In this document: positions 18,012 to 26,697 of the stretch, in pieces | Layout of the letters: each line of letters begins with the position of its first letter | How positions within the stretch are numbered: the stretch's first letter is position 1 | Assembly (NCBI GenBank): GCA_020846005.1 | Contig: JADLEQ010000084.1 | Location: forward strand, 1-55,634 | Direction of reading: 5' to 3' | Length of the DNA stretch: 55,634 nt | Origin: Polyangiaceae bacterium | GTDB taxonomy: Bacteria > Myxococcota_A > Polyangia > Polyangiales > Polyangiaceae | Notes under the pieces: model-generated | Told to the model about the DNA's origin: nothing | Seen by the model: only the letters and a program-made list of their open reading frames with translations | Database searches by the model: none | Position numbers and translations under genes: made by a program

Positions 18012-18578
18012 TCAGACGCCCTGCGAGAGGTGCTCGACGAGGACCTTCACCGCGAGGGCGCACAGCACGAGCGCGCCAGCGATCTCGAAGCCTCGGCTCG
18101 TCCCGCCACCGAACCGCCGCCCGAGCGTGAGCCCGGCAGCGGCGGCCAGGGCGGCGGTCGCGCCCATCGTCGCCACGGCGGGGGCGAGCGGGGTGTCGAG
18201 CAGCGGGAGCGTCACCCCGACGGCCGCCGCGTCGACGCTCGCGGCGAGCGAGAGCGCGAGGAGCGTGCGCGCCGTCGGGTTGGCCGGGGGCGGGCGCTCG
18301 TCACCTCCGCGGATCGCCGCGTAGAGCATGCGCAGCCCGATGGCGCCGAGGACGGCGGCCGCTACCCAGTGGTCCACGGCCGCGAGCCACGGCCCGAGCC
18401 CCCGGCCGACGAGGAACCCGGCGATGGGCATCACGACGTGCGCGCCGCCGAACCACACCGCCGCCTCGACGACGAACCCCCAGCGGATCCGCGGCGCGGC
18501 GAGGCCGAGCGCGACGCAGATCGCCGCCGCGTCCAGCGACAGCCCGATCGAGAGCAGGAGGAGCTCGAGGAAGCCCAC
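18012..18578 (-). CDS. mntP: Manganese efflux pump MntP
   Basis: A 188-aa protein with six predicted membrane helices. The two family repeats each carry an intramembrane acidic residue: IGLSLDAAAICVALGL near the start and LAASVDAAAVGVTLPLL at about 110-125. FGGAHVVMPIAGFLVGR is the other conserved block. MntP exports Mn(II) and protects from manganese excess. A GTG start at 18578 lies 25 bases after the phosphoesterase stop, so the two are co-transcribed. In many bacteria mntP follows a yybP-ykoY riboswitch; the short gap here leaves no room for one directly upstream, and I saw none before the operon. Confidence 0.92.
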   Translation of the reverse strand: MGFLELLLLSIGLSLDAAAICVALGLAAPRIRWGFVVEAAVWFGGAHVVMPIAGFLVGRGLGPWLAAVDHWVAAAVLGAIGLRMLYAAIRGGDERPPPANPTARTLLALSLAASVDAAAVGVTLPLLDTPLAPAVATMGATAALAAAAGLTLGRRFGGGTSRGFEIAGALVLCALAVKVLVEHLSQGV

Positions 18579-18603
18579 GCGCGCTCGTTGGCCCCGGCGC
18601 GGC

Positions 18604-19341
18604 TCAGACGCCGATGAACAGCCGGTGCGCGAAGTTACGCTCGAGCTTCGCGCGGAGCACCTTGTCGGCGGCCGTCTCGATGTCGTACTCGACGCGCTTG
18701 AACTCGAAGCGCTTCTCGTCCGTGTCGAAGACGGTGTAGCTCGCGCGGTTGTCGTAGTCCCGCGGCTGCCCGACGGACCCGACGCTGCAGATGTACTTGC
18801 GCCCGGGCTGGAGCTCGAAGTCGATCGGCGGCAGCTCCTCCACGCTCGTCGGCGTGAGGGCGAACACCTTGCACAGGTGCGAGTGGCCGATCAGGGTGAG
18901 GTGGGCGAGCTGGTCGTACAGCGGGAGGCACTCGCGCGCCTGCTCCGGCGCGAAGATGTACTCGAACTCCTCGAGCCGCACCGGGGATCCGTGGCAGAGC
19001 CCGACCCCGTACTCCGGCAGCTCGATCTGGTAGGGCAGGCCCTTCAGCCACGCCATGTTCTCGGGTGTGAGGACGCGGGCGTGGGCGTCGAGCGCGTGGC
19101 GCGCCGCCTCGTAGTAGTAGGAGTAGTCCATCCGCCCGGCGACGGCGGCGTCGTGGTTGCCGAGGATGGTCGCCGTGCAGAGCTTGCGGACGACATCGGC
19201 GCACTCGTTCGGTGAGCCCCCGTAGCCGACCGTGTCCCCCAGGCAATAGTACGCGTCGATGCGCTCGGCCGAGTACGCATCGACGACGGCGCTCAGCGCC
19301 TCGTAGTTCGCGTGGGTGTCGCTCAAGATGCCGATGCGCAT
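18604..19341 (-). CDS. Calcineurin-like metallophosphoesterase (YfcE/serine-threonine phosphatase-like)
   Basis: I start at ATG 19341 (MRIGILSDTHANYEAL) since the first metal motif normally lies close to the N-terminus; GTG 19362 is possible. All five motif blocks are visible: DTHAN (D-x-H), GDTVGYGG (GD), GNHD, LCHGSP, and GHSHLCK (GHxH). These bind two metal ions and hydrolyse phosphate esters. At 245 aa it is a single-domain enzyme of the YfcE-like group with unknown substrate. It is co-directional with mntP 25 bases downstream; a Mn-dependent enzyme next to a Mn exporter would be reasonable but is only inference. Confidence 0.9.
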   Translation of the reverse strand: MRIGILSDTHANYEALSAVVDAYSAERIDAYYCLGDTVGYGGSPNECADVVRKLCTATILGNHDAAVAGRMDYSYYYEAARHALDAHARVLTPENMAWLKGLPYQIELPEYGVGLCHGSPVRLEEFEYIFAPEQARECLPLYDQLAHLTLIGHSHLCKVFALTPTSVEELPPIDFELQPGRKYICSVGSVGQPRDYDNRASYTVFDTDEKRFEFKRVEYDIETAADKVLRAKLERNFAHRLFIGV

Positions 19342-19516
19342 GCGGCGCGGGAGTGATACCACGCGCCCGCGGGGCCCCCCGGGAAATCGGCCGCTCGGGC
19401 CGCGAGCGGTCCCGAGCGGGCGCCGCGCGGCGAGGATCGCCGCGCTCGCCTGCCGGCCCGCTCGCCGAGTCCGGGTGGGGCGTCGCGCCGGGGCACGCCG
19501 CGCCGGCGGCAGGTGC

Positions 19517-19522
19517 TAGCGT
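19517..19522 (+). promoter_or_regulatory. -10-like box TAGCGT before the 19530 gene
   Basis: TAGCGT ends seven bases before the TTG start of the next gene. This spacing would put the transcription start at or next to the start codon, as in leaderless mRNAs. Confidence 0.45.
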
Positions 19523-19529
19523 CCGCCCG

Positions 19530-20153
19530 TTGGCCGCCGATGACGACCGAGCGCCCGCCAGCGACCGGCGGCCCCTCGCCTACCAGGCGGTCGCCCCACC
19601 GCCGGCGGAGATCGGCGAGCTGGTGGCCGCGGCGGTCGGGTGGGTCGCGGCGCGCGTCGGTGTCCCTCCGGACTTCACACGAGAGACCTTGCCGTTGGTC
19701 GATCACTACCTGCTCGAGTCCCGCGAGGCGATCGCGGAGCGTCCGGAGACGTTGCCGCTCGTCGCGCGGGCCGTCGGCGCGTACTTCGGCGAGGTGATCC
19801 GCGTGCACGTGGATACCTTCTGGATCACCCCCTCGGCGGACGCCCACACCTGGAGGATCGCGGGGCGGACCGCGATGTTCTCGGTGAACCCGGTCGGGAT
19901 GGCGTGGGACGCCCTCGTGGGCGGAGCGGATCACGACGGGCCGGAGAGCACGCTCGCCGTCGCGCCGGAGGAGCGCGACGTGGTCGACGAGCGCCTCGCG
20001 CGGCTCGCGCCCGTGCCCGAGGACGAGTTCCTCCGGCTCTCCACCCGCCTCGAGGTCCTGGAGCTCGTGGCGGAGACCCTCCGCGCCACGATGCAGACCG
20101 CGGGCGTCGACGACGTCGTCTTCGACGAGAGCGACTACGGCGTGGTGGGGTGA
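19530..20153 (+). CDS. Conserved-looking hypothetical protein (207 aa)
   Basis: The TTG at 19530 is chosen because a -10-like TAGCGT lies just upstream and codon bias begins there; the frame is open to 19212. The product is acidic, without signal peptide or membrane span. A helical N-terminal part (IGELVAAAVGWVAARVGV, LPLVDHYLLESREAIAE) is followed by VARAVGAYFGEVIRVHVD and a beta-rich segment, ending FDESDYGVVG. It resembles generic myxobacterial cytoplasmic proteins; I cannot assign a family. Divergent from the phosphoesterase gene by 188 bases. Confidence 0.75.
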   Translation: MAADDDRAPASDRRPLAYQAVAPPPAEIGELVAAAVGWVAARVGVPPDFTRETLPLVDHYLLESREAIAERPETLPLVARAVGAYFGEVIRVHVDTFWITPSADAHTWRIAGRTAMFSVNPVGMAWDALVGGADHDGPESTLAVAPEERDVVDERLARLAPVPEDEFLRLSTRLEVLELVAETLRATMQTAGVDDVVFDESDYGVVG

Positions 20154-20196
20154 CCGCGGGCGCCCGCCGCGGGCGGCCAGAGCGGTCGCGCGATCG

Positions 20197-21510
20197 TCAC
20201 GGCGGAGGCGCTGCGCCTGCGTCCGCGGCGTCGCCGATCACGATCCTGGCGGGGATCCGCGTCGGCGCCGGGGGAGCAACCTCGATCCCGAGCAGATCCC
20301 GATGCGCCAGGTCGTACACGCCGGCCTGAAGGCCGACGAGGTGGCGCTCGCCCCGCGGTGGGATCCACGCGACCGCGAGCCCGTCGAGGAGCACGTACTG
20401 GACGAGGTCGGTCCGGTTCACGACGACCACGCCCTCCGCGGGAGCGCCGAGCGCGACCTCGCCCTCGACGGCCCGCGTGCGCAGCGCGGCGAGCGCGGGG
20501 CGGTCGAGGATCTCTCCCGACGCCGGAGGGAGCCCGCCGCGGCGGACGGGCGCGGTGAGCGGCCGCGAGAACGGCGAGGTCGCCGACGCATCCGTCCGCC
20601 GCTCGACACCCGCCACCACGAGCTCGAGCACACCGCCACCCGGCGAGGCGACGCGGGCTCGGCTCGGGGTGAGCTCGTCCTGGCACACCGCCGACGACGG
20701 ATCGGCGCCGATCAGCTCGAGGAGCAGCCGGCAGAGGAGCGCCCCCGCGACGCCCGCCCCGGCGAGGCGCGTCTGCTCGAGGTCGAGCTGGCCGACCTCC
20801 GTCGAGACGACCTGGCGCACGCTGGGCTGTGCGCCGGCCGCGCGCTCCGCGCGAGGACCGACTGTCGGCGGCGCGAGCGGCATCACGTCCGCTCGGCGCT
20901 CGGACAGCACCGCGCGCAGCGCCCCGGGCGACACCACTCGCTGCGCCGACCCGTCCGGCCACACGAGCACGTGCCCATAGTGCTCGGTGCGGGAGCGGAG
21001 CTCCGTCCCCGCAGGGAGCGGGAACGTGGGGGACATGAAGACCCACCGCATCCGGCCGGACGGGAGCAGATCGACGGTGACCTTGTGCCGGGTCGCCTCG
21101 GCCGCGCGGCGGTACCCCTCGCGCGAGACCTCCGCGCCGTGCGGGGCGGGGACCTCGCCGTTCCACGCGAGCGTGAGCGCGAGCGTGAGCCACGTGCTCT
21201 CGCGCGGCGGGCCACGGTCGCGCCCCACGTCGCCTTCGGTGAGCGGCGTCGGCGGCGGGGCCGCGTCGGCGACGGCTCGCCCGGAGAGCTCCGCGGGCGG
21301 TCGCCCGGCGTCCAGCGCCACGCGCGGGCCGGCGAGCGAGCTCCCGAGCGCCGCGGGGAGGATGCTCGCGTTGGGGCTCGGCGGCGCGCTCGTGGCGGGC
21401 TCGACCCTCGGGCCGCTCGGCGAGCTCTCGCAGGCCGCGCAGCCCACGCCCGCGGCCGCCGCGCCCGCCAGCGCGATCACGCCCCCGACCCGGCTGGCCC
21501 GCGCGCGCAT
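20197..21510 (-). CDS. Hypothetical secreted lipoprotein (437 aa)
   Basis: The Met at 21510 (MRARASRVGGVIALAG) opens a signal peptide; the lipobox region AGVGCAAC offers two cysteines, giving a probable lipoprotein. A Pro/Ser/Ala-rich stretch follows, then a beta-rich domain (STWLTLALTLAWNGEVP, KVTVDLLPSGRMRWVFMSP) and a C-terminal part with EGVVVVNRTDLVQYVLLDG, AWIPPRGERHLVGLQAGVYDL. The latter looks like a small beta-sandwich of the PEGA-like kind. No enzyme motif. It is 70 bases downstream of rimI on the same strand. Confidence 0.75.
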   Translation of the reverse strand: MRARASRVGGVIALAGAAAAGVGCAACESSPSGPRVEPATSAPPSPNASILPAALGSSLAGPRVALDAGRPPAELSGRAVADAAPPPTPLTEGDVGRDRGPPRESTWLTLALTLAWNGEVPAPHGAEVSREGYRRAAEATRHKVTVDLLPSGRMRWVFMSPTFPLPAGTELRSRTEHYGHVLVWPDGSAQRVVSPGALRAVLSERRADVMPLAPPTVGPRAERAAGAQPSVRQVVSTEVGQLDLEQTRLAGAGVAGALLCRLLLELIGADPSSAVCQDELTPSRARVASPGGGVLELVVAGVERRTDASATSPFSRPLTAPVRRGGLPPASGEILDRPALAALRTRAVEGEVALGAPAEGVVVVNRTDLVQYVLLDGLAVAWIPPRGERHLVGLQAGVYDLAHRDLLGIEVAPPAPTRIPARIVIGDAADAGAAPPP

Positions 21511-21580
21511 CACTCGACACCCGCGAGGACTCGCGCCCCGAGCGCGCGCCCCTCCGCCGAACACGAGAGACGCTCCGGTC

Positions 21581-22057
21581 TCACGGCGCTCCCTCGGCAG
21601 GAGCGCTGTGCGGCGGGCGGGGATCGAACCACAGGACCATCTCGAGCGCGTCCTCGCCGTCGTCGTAGTAGCGCGACCGTTCGCGCGCCACGGTGAAGCC
21701 GAACTTCGCGTAGAGCGCGCGGGCGGCCGAGTTCGTCGCGCGCACCTCGAGCACCGCGCACGCCGCGGCCTCGCTGGCGGCCTCCTCGAGCGCGCGGGCG
21801 ACGAGCGCGGCCGCCAGGCCCCGCCGCCGCGCGCCGGGGGCAGTGCCCAGGTCGAGCACGTGCAGCTCGTCGGCGACCCGCCACGCGGACAGCACCGCCG
21901 CCACCTCCTCGCCGGGCCGCGCGGCGCCGACCCACAGCCGACCGTGGGGGCGCGCCAGCTCGGCCTCCACGTCGATCACGAGCCCACACGCCCGCGCGAT
22001 CTCGAGGATGCGGCCGGCGTCGGCGGCCGTCGCCCGGCGGAGCTCGCACGCGCTCAT
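21581..22057 (-). CDS. rimI: Ribosomal protein S18 alanine N-acetyltransferase-like GNAT enzyme
   Basis: A 158-aa GNAT protein. The acetyl-CoA-binding motif A is LDLGTAPGARRRGLAAALV (R/Q-xxG-x-A type), followed by AVLEVRATNSAARALYAKFGF and the RimI-typical end SRYYDDGEDALEMVLWF. RimI acetylates the N-terminal Ala of ribosomal protein S18, though the family also includes other N-acetyltransferases. The usual neighbours tsaB and tsaD are absent here; it sits between the response regulator gene and a lipoprotein gene. Confidence 0.88.
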   Translation of the reverse strand: MSACELRRATAADAGRILEIARACGLVIDVEAELARPHGRLWVGAARPGEEVAAVLSAWRVADELHVLDLGTAPGARRRGLAAALVARALEEAASEAAACAVLEVRATNSAARALYAKFGFTVARERSRYYDDGEDALEMVLWFDPRPPHSAPAEGAP

Positions 22058-22109
22058 CGCGGCGCGGCACCCTGGGCGCTCGCGCCGCCGCCTCGCCGCG
22101 CGCCCGGGC

Positions 22110-23480
22110 TCACGCAGCGCGGCGGCGGACGAGGCGCGAGTTGAGGAACTGGTAGAGGATCTTGCACAGCTCGAACGAGCTCCCGGCGGCCTCGTCGACG
22201 ATCTCGCGGATCGTCTTCTCGCCGTCGATCACCGCGAGCACCGCCTTCTCTTGCGGCGTGAGGCGGGAGTCCGCCACTCGCGAGATCGCGGCCGCGTCGC
22301 GGTACAGCACCTCGTCGAAGTCGAAGCTCCCCTCGATGAGCCTCCACTCGTCGACGCGCCGGAACCCCTCCATCACGAGCCCGGCCGGCGGCAGCCCGAG
22401 CGCGGCACGCGCCGCCGACTCGGGGGCCGCCGCCGTCGTGAAATGGAAGCGGCCCTTCTGCCACCGCACGACCTCGTAGATGAGCTCCGACGTCTGCTGC
22501 GCGAGCGCCGCGCGGACGCCCGCCTCCTCGACGAGCCCCTTCGCGACCAGGTGCTCGCCGAGCAGCCCGGCGCGGGGCGCGGCGAGCTCCGCCGCGAGCG
22601 CCCCGCGATCGATGGCGCCGGAGGCGACCAGATAGCGCCCGACGAGGAACTCCGGCGGCAGCCCGCGCCCGTTGGCGAGATCCACCGTCCCCTCGCGGAC
22701 GTGCAGCGCGATCTCGCGATCCCGTGCCCGCACCCGGAGCGTCCCCGTCTGGCGCTGGAGCTGCAGCATCTGCAGCACCTCGGCGATCGAGATGACGGCG
22801 ATGTCCCCGGAGAGCGCGTCCCCCTCGACCACGTCCTCCCCGAGGAGCGCGCGCGCGGCGTCCGCGATGCTCGCCGCGCTCTCCTCCGTGATCGCGTGCT
22901 CTACCGCTCGCCCGAGCTCGTACTCGGAGGCGGTCACGCCGGGGGACCCGACGAGGGACGGGACCACGGTGCGGTGGATCGCGGCGGCCAGCGCGCGGAC
23001 CGCGCTGCCGCTCGAGGGCGCCGCCGCGGCGCTCGGGCGGAGGCTGTCGAGGATCGCGTCCTCGTCGAGCATCGCCGCGGCGTCCGGCGCCGGCCGGGCC
23101 CGACCGTCCCGCTTGCGCGTGAGCGCTCCCTCCACGACCGCGACCAGGCCGCGCGCGTCGAACGGCTTGGTGATCGCGTCGATCGCGCCGGTCTGCTGCA
23201 CGAACTGGCCGCGGATCTTGTCGCCCTTCGCGCTCATCAGCACGACCGGGAGGTCCTTGTGCGCCGGCCGGGACCGCAGCTCGCGACAGAACTGGTAGCC
23301 GTTCATCCGCGGCATCACGAAGTCGAGCAGCACGAGGTCGACCCGCTCGCGATCGAGCGCGTCGAGCGCCGCCTCGCCGTCTGCGGCGAGCACGGTCTCG
23401 TAGGCACGCGCCGACAAGATCGCGGCGACGACCTTGCGAAGCGTGGGACTGTCGTCGACGACGAGAACCCGTTCGGCCAT
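22110..23480 (-). CDS. Response regulator with receiver and DUF4388 (PATAN) domains
   Basis: A 456-aa signalling protein. Residues 1-120 are a CheY-like receiver: RVLVVDDSPTLRK (acidic pocket), VLLDFVMPRMNG with the phospho-accepting Asp, VVLMSAKG and ITKPFDA with the conserved Lys. A linker leads to a DUF4388 segment (GDIAVISIAEVLQMLQLQRQ, TGTLRVRARDREIALHVREG), and helical GspE-N-like or winged repeats follow. There is no DNA-binding or enzymatic output domain. Such proteins are frequent in myxobacteria and usually act through protein interactions, for instance in gliding or developmental signalling. The cognate kinase is not in the window. Confidence 0.93.
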   Translation of the reverse strand: MAERVLVVDDSPTLRKVVAAILSARAYETVLAADGEAALDALDRERVDLVLLDFVMPRMNGYQFCRELRSRPAHKDLPVVLMSAKGDKIRGQFVQQTGAIDAITKPFDARGLVAVVEGALTRKRDGRARPAPDAAAMLDEDAILDSLRPSAAAAPSSGSAVRALAAAIHRTVVPSLVGSPGVTASEYELGRAVEHAITEESAASIADAARALLGEDVVEGDALSGDIAVISIAEVLQMLQLQRQTGTLRVRARDREIALHVREGTVDLANGRGLPPEFLVGRYLVASGAIDRGALAAELAAPRAGLLGEHLVAKGLVEEAGVRAALAQQTSELIYEVVRWQKGRFHFTTAAAPESAARAALGLPPAGLVMEGFRRVDEWRLIEGSFDFDEVLYRDAAAISRVADSRLTPQEKAVLAVIDGEKTIREIVDEAAGSSFELCKILYQFLNSRLVRRRAA

Positions 23481-23582
23481 CGCTGGGGGACGGATAGCTT
23501 CGTCCAGGGTGGCCTCGCTCGCAAGCGCGCCGCGGCGAACGACCTTCGACGCAGCGCAGCGTGGGGCGCGGCGCCGGGCGGA

Positions 23583-24635
23583 TCAGCGCTGCGGTGGCGC
23601 GGAGGGCGCGGGCGGAGCGCCAGGAGCTCCGGGCGGTGGAGGTGGCGGCGGCGGCGGGGGCGCGCTCGGCGGCGGGGGCGCGCTCGGCGGGGGCGCGCTC
23701 GGCGGCGGTGGGGGCGCGCTCGGCGGCGGCGCGCTCGGCGGCGGCGGGTAGGCGTAGCCGGGCGGCGGGTAGGCGTAGCCGGGCGGCGGGTAGGCGTAGC
23801 CGGGCGGCGGGTAGGCGTAGCCAGGCGGCGGGTAGGCGTAGCCGGGCGGCGGCGCGGCCGGGGGCGGCTCGGGCTTTCGCGGTGGAGGCTCGGGCTTGGC
23901 GAAGCTCCCGCGCACGCCGATGCCGAAGTGGAACGGCATCCACGTGAAGGCGTCCGCTGCGGCGCCGGAGTCGATCATCTGGATCGCGATACCGACGGTG
24001 GCCTCGAACTTCACGTTGGGGCCACCCACGCGGGTGAAGAAGAAGTTCTCGCTGAGCAGGCTCTGGGCGTCCGCCGAGCCCGGTGTGCCGCGCACCTCGT
24101 CGAAGTGGTAGCGCACCCACGCGAGGCGAAACGCGCCGCCAAACTCGACCACCGAGTACGCCGCCCCGAGGTCGAGCTGCACGAAGGGCCGGAGGTAGCT
24201 CCCGGAGAAGTCGCCGCTGGAGCTGCCGTCCAGGCTCTCGTCGAACAGCTCGTCGTCGCCCCGCGAGCGCCCGTAGCCCATCCCGCCGAACACCTCGAGA
24301 CGACCCCGCGTGCCGTACGGGTCGTACGTGCCGAGCGCCAGCTCTCCGTACTGGTGCGCGTGCCAGAAGGAGTCCTCCTCGGCGTCGCCGCCGCCGTCGT
24401 CGTCGTCGAAGGACGCCGCCGCGGCGACCGCCACGGCGTCGGAGACCGCGGACGCGAAGCCGAAGTCGATCCCCGGGGTGCCGAGCTGGAGGGAGAGATC
24501 CGTGTGGCCGGCGCTCGCCAGGAGCGGCGCGTTCGGGGCGGGGGGGTGGTAGACGGCGCAGCCGGCGAGCAGCGCGGTGCACACCGCCGGGATCGCGGCG
24601 GCGTGGGGACGCGACGAGGAGCGAGCGGCGACCAT
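23583..24635 (-). CDS. Outer-membrane lipoprotein/barrel with PPPGYAY repeats
   Basis: ATG 24635 gives a 350-aa precursor with lipobox LLAGC. The mature part is a beta-rich domain of about 230 residues (LSLQLGTPGIDFGFASAVSD, LRPFVQLDLGAAYSVVEFGG, NVKFEATVGIAIQMID, FHFGIGVRGSF) that looks like an outer-membrane barrel. A tail of about 85 residues contains five tandem PPPGYAY heptads and then Pro/Ser-rich repeats, likely disordered and surface- or wall-exposed. The frame is open upstream into aspS but only as a shadow. Function unknown; the Tyr-rich heptads recall adhesive or self-associating tails. Confidence 0.85.
   Translation of the reverse strand: MVAARSSSRPHAAAIPAVCTALLAGCAVYHPPAPNAPLLASAGHTDLSLQLGTPGIDFGFASAVSDAVAVAAAASFDDDDGGGDAEEDSFWHAHQYGELALGTYDPYGTRGRLEVFGGMGYGRSRGDDELFDESLDGSSSGDFSGSYLRPFVQLDLGAAYSVVEFGGAFRLAWVRYHFDEVRGTPGSADAQSLLSENFFFTRVGGPNVKFEATVGIAIQMIDSGAAADAFTWMPFHFGIGVRGSFAKPEPPPRKPEPPPAAPPPGYAYPPPGYAYPPPGYAYPPPGYAYPPPGYAYPPPPSAPPPSAPPPPPSAPPPSAPPPPSAPPPPPPPPPPGAPGAPPAPSAPPQR
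23748..23852. repeat. Five tandem 21-base repeats encoding PPPGYAY
   Basis: Five head-to-tail 21-base units beginning at 23748, 23769, 23790, 23811 and 23832 are near identical (one unit has a single C-to-A change on the plus strand). Each encodes one heptad of the lipoprotein tail. Likely to vary in copy number by slippage or recombination. Confidence 0.9.
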
Positions 24636-24643
24636 CACCCGCG

Positions 24644-24649
24644 ATCGTA
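24644..24649 (-). promoter_or_regulatory. -10-like box TACGAT before the PPPGYAY lipoprotein gene
   Basis: TACGAT on the minus strand ends eight bases before the ATG at 24635, with no Shine-Dalgarno sequence. Same hexamer and a similar distance as at 33665-33670. Confidence 0.4.
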
Positions 24650-24679
24650 CACGATCCGCGCCCGGCCTGTCCCGGTGGC

Positions 24680-26569
24680 TCACTCCTCGGCGACCACGCG
24701 GACGTGGAGCTCGCTCAGCTGCTCGGGGCCGACGCCACCCGGCGCGCCACTCATCAGATCGGTGCCCTTCTGTGTCTTCGGGAAGGCGATCACGTCCCGG
24801 ATGCTGTCCGTCCCGGCGAGGAGCATCGCCAGCCGATCCATGCCGAGCGCGATCCCGCCGTGCGGCGGAGCGCCGAAGCGCAGCGCGGAGAGCAGGAAGC
24901 CGAACTTCTCCCGCGCCTCCTCCTCCGCGATCCCGAGCGCCGAGAACACCTTCTCCTGCACCTCGGGGTCGTGCAGGCGGATGCTCCCCCCCGCGATCTC
25001 GAAGCCGTTCAGCACGAGATCGTAGCGGTGACACAGCACCTTGCCCGGATCGGACTCCACGAGCTCCACGTGCTCGTCGTGGGGACGGGTGAAGGCGTGG
25101 TGCGCCGGGGCCCAACGCGCGGCCTCGTCGTCCCACTCGAAGAGCGGCGGATCGACGACCCAGAGGAAGCTCCACCTCCCGCCGTGCCCGACCTCCGGGA
25201 TGAGCCCGAGCTTCTTCCCGAGGTGCACGCGCAGGTTCGCCAACACCGTGTGGACCGTGCTCGCCTTGCCGCTCTGGAAGAGCACGAGATCCCCGTCCCC
25301 CGCGCCGACGGCCTGGTTGATCGCCAGGCGGAGCTCCGGGGTGATCGTCTTGGCGAGCGGGGACTGGGTCCAGCTGCCGTCCGCGGAGACCTTGGCGCGC
25401 GCGAGGCCGGCGGCCCCCATGCTGCGCGCGAGCTGCTCGAGCTTGTCGGTGTCGGCGCGGGAGAGGGCAGCGCTCGCCGGGACGACCAGCGCCTTGACGA
25501 TCTCGGGCGGGAGGTCGCGGCGGTAGGCGCCGCTCCGGAACTTCTCGGCGAGCGGCTCCCAGAACGCTACGCCGCCGCCCCCGTGCTCGACGACGAGCTC
25601 CGTGAGGTCGACGTGCTTCATCCCGAAGCGGAGGTCGGGCTTGTCGTTGCCGTAGTCCCGCATGGAGTCGTCGAACCCCATGCGCGGGAAGCGACCCTCC
25701 GGGTAGAGCTCCCGCAGATCGATCCCGAGGCCCGCGCGCCAGATCTCGAACACCAGGCCCTCGACCAGCGCGAACACGTCGTCCTGGTTGACGAAGCTCA
25801 GCTCGATGTCGATCTGCGTGAACTCCGGCTGCCGATCCAGCCGGAGCGCCTCGTCCCGGAAGCAGCGGACAATCTGGAAGTAGCGCTCGAACCCGGCCAC
25901 CATGAAGAGCTGCTTGAAGAGCTGCGGGCTCTCCGCGAGCGCATAGAACTTGCCGCTGTGGAGCCGCGAGGGGACGAGGAAGTTCCTCGCGCCGCCGGGG
26001 GTGTACTTCACGAGGACCGGCGTCTCGAGCTCGAGACACCCGTGCCCCGAGAGGTACGACCGGACGGCCTGGTTGACGGTGTGGCGGAGGCGCAGCGCGC
26101 GCTGCAGCGGCGCGCGCCGGAGGTCGAGGTAGCGGTGCTCGAGGCGAATCTCCTCGCGCGTGTCGAGCTCGTCGGCGATCTCGAACGGCGGCGTCTCCGC
26201 GCGGTTGAAGACGGTCGCCTCCAGCACCTCGACCTCGATCGCGCCGGTGGCGAGCGCCGGGTTCGCCGCCGAGACCATCTTCCCTTCCTTCTTGCTGAAC
26301 TGCTCGCCCCGGCTGCGCACCCGCCCGCGCACCCCGACCACCCACTCGGACCGCATCCCCTCGGCCAGCCGGTGCGCCTCCGGTCCCACGTCCGGGTCGA
26401 AGACGATCTGGGTGAGCCCGGCGCGGTCACGCAGGTCGACGAAGACGAGGCTGCCGTGGTCGCGGCGGCTCTGTACCCAGCCGAAGAGCACCACCTCCGC
26501 GCCGACGTGCTCCGGGCGGAGCGCTCCGCAGTCGTGGGTTCGCTTGAGCTCGTCGATGAAGCGGGCCAT
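24680..26569 (-). CDS. aspS: Aspartyl-tRNA synthetase (bacterial type, probably non-discriminating)
   Basis: The 629-aa class II synthetase has an OB-fold anticodon-binding domain (GWVQSRRDHGSLVFVDLRDR), the catalytic motifs HRYLDLRR (motif 1), RDEALRLDRQPEFTQIDIE (motif 2) and GIALGMDRLAMLLAG (motif 3), and the bacterial GAD insertion. His38, in RRDHG, aligns with His31 of the Pseudomonas aeruginosa enzyme, a residue linked to non-discriminating AspRS that also charges tRNA-Asn; discriminating enzymes such as that of E. coli have Leu. If so, GatCAB would be needed to form Asn-tRNA. It is divergent from the 26698 membrane-protein gene. Confidence 0.98.
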   Translation of the reverse strand: MARFIDELKRTHDCGALRPEHVGAEVVLFGWVQSRRDHGSLVFVDLRDRAGLTQIVFDPDVGPEAHRLAEGMRSEWVVGVRGRVRSRGEQFSKKEGKMVSAANPALATGAIEVEVLEATVFNRAETPPFEIADELDTREEIRLEHRYLDLRRAPLQRALRLRHTVNQAVRSYLSGHGCLELETPVLVKYTPGGARNFLVPSRLHSGKFYALAESPQLFKQLFMVAGFERYFQIVRCFRDEALRLDRQPEFTQIDIELSFVNQDDVFALVEGLVFEIWRAGLGIDLRELYPEGRFPRMGFDDSMRDYGNDKPDLRFGMKHVDLTELVVEHGGGGVAFWEPLAEKFRSGAYRRDLPPEIVKALVVPASAALSRADTDKLEQLARSMGAAGLARAKVSADGSWTQSPLAKTITPELRLAINQAVGAGDGDLVLFQSGKASTVHTVLANLRVHLGKKLGLIPEVGHGGRWSFLWVVDPPLFEWDDEAARWAPAHHAFTRPHDEHVELVESDPGKVLCHRYDLVLNGFEIAGGSIRLHDPEVQEKVFSALGIAEEEAREKFGFLLSALRFGAPPHGGIALGMDRLAMLLAGTDSIRDVIAFPKTQKGTDLMSGAPGGVGPEQLSELHVRVVAEE

Positions 26570-26697
26570 CGTGTTTCCTCGCCCGCGTCCTCGAGGGCGG
26601 CGCCGGGCCGCGGCCTTCTAGCACCGCCCGCCCCTCGGAGCGCCGCGGGCGGCGGAAAACTGGGCCGAGGCGGGCCCGCCGTGCGATCGAGACCCCG

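Noticed and set aside
19342-19529. Manganese (yybP-ykoY) riboswitch before the phosphoesterase/mntP operon
   Set aside because: No recognisable conserved core or paired stems could be found by eye in this short gap.
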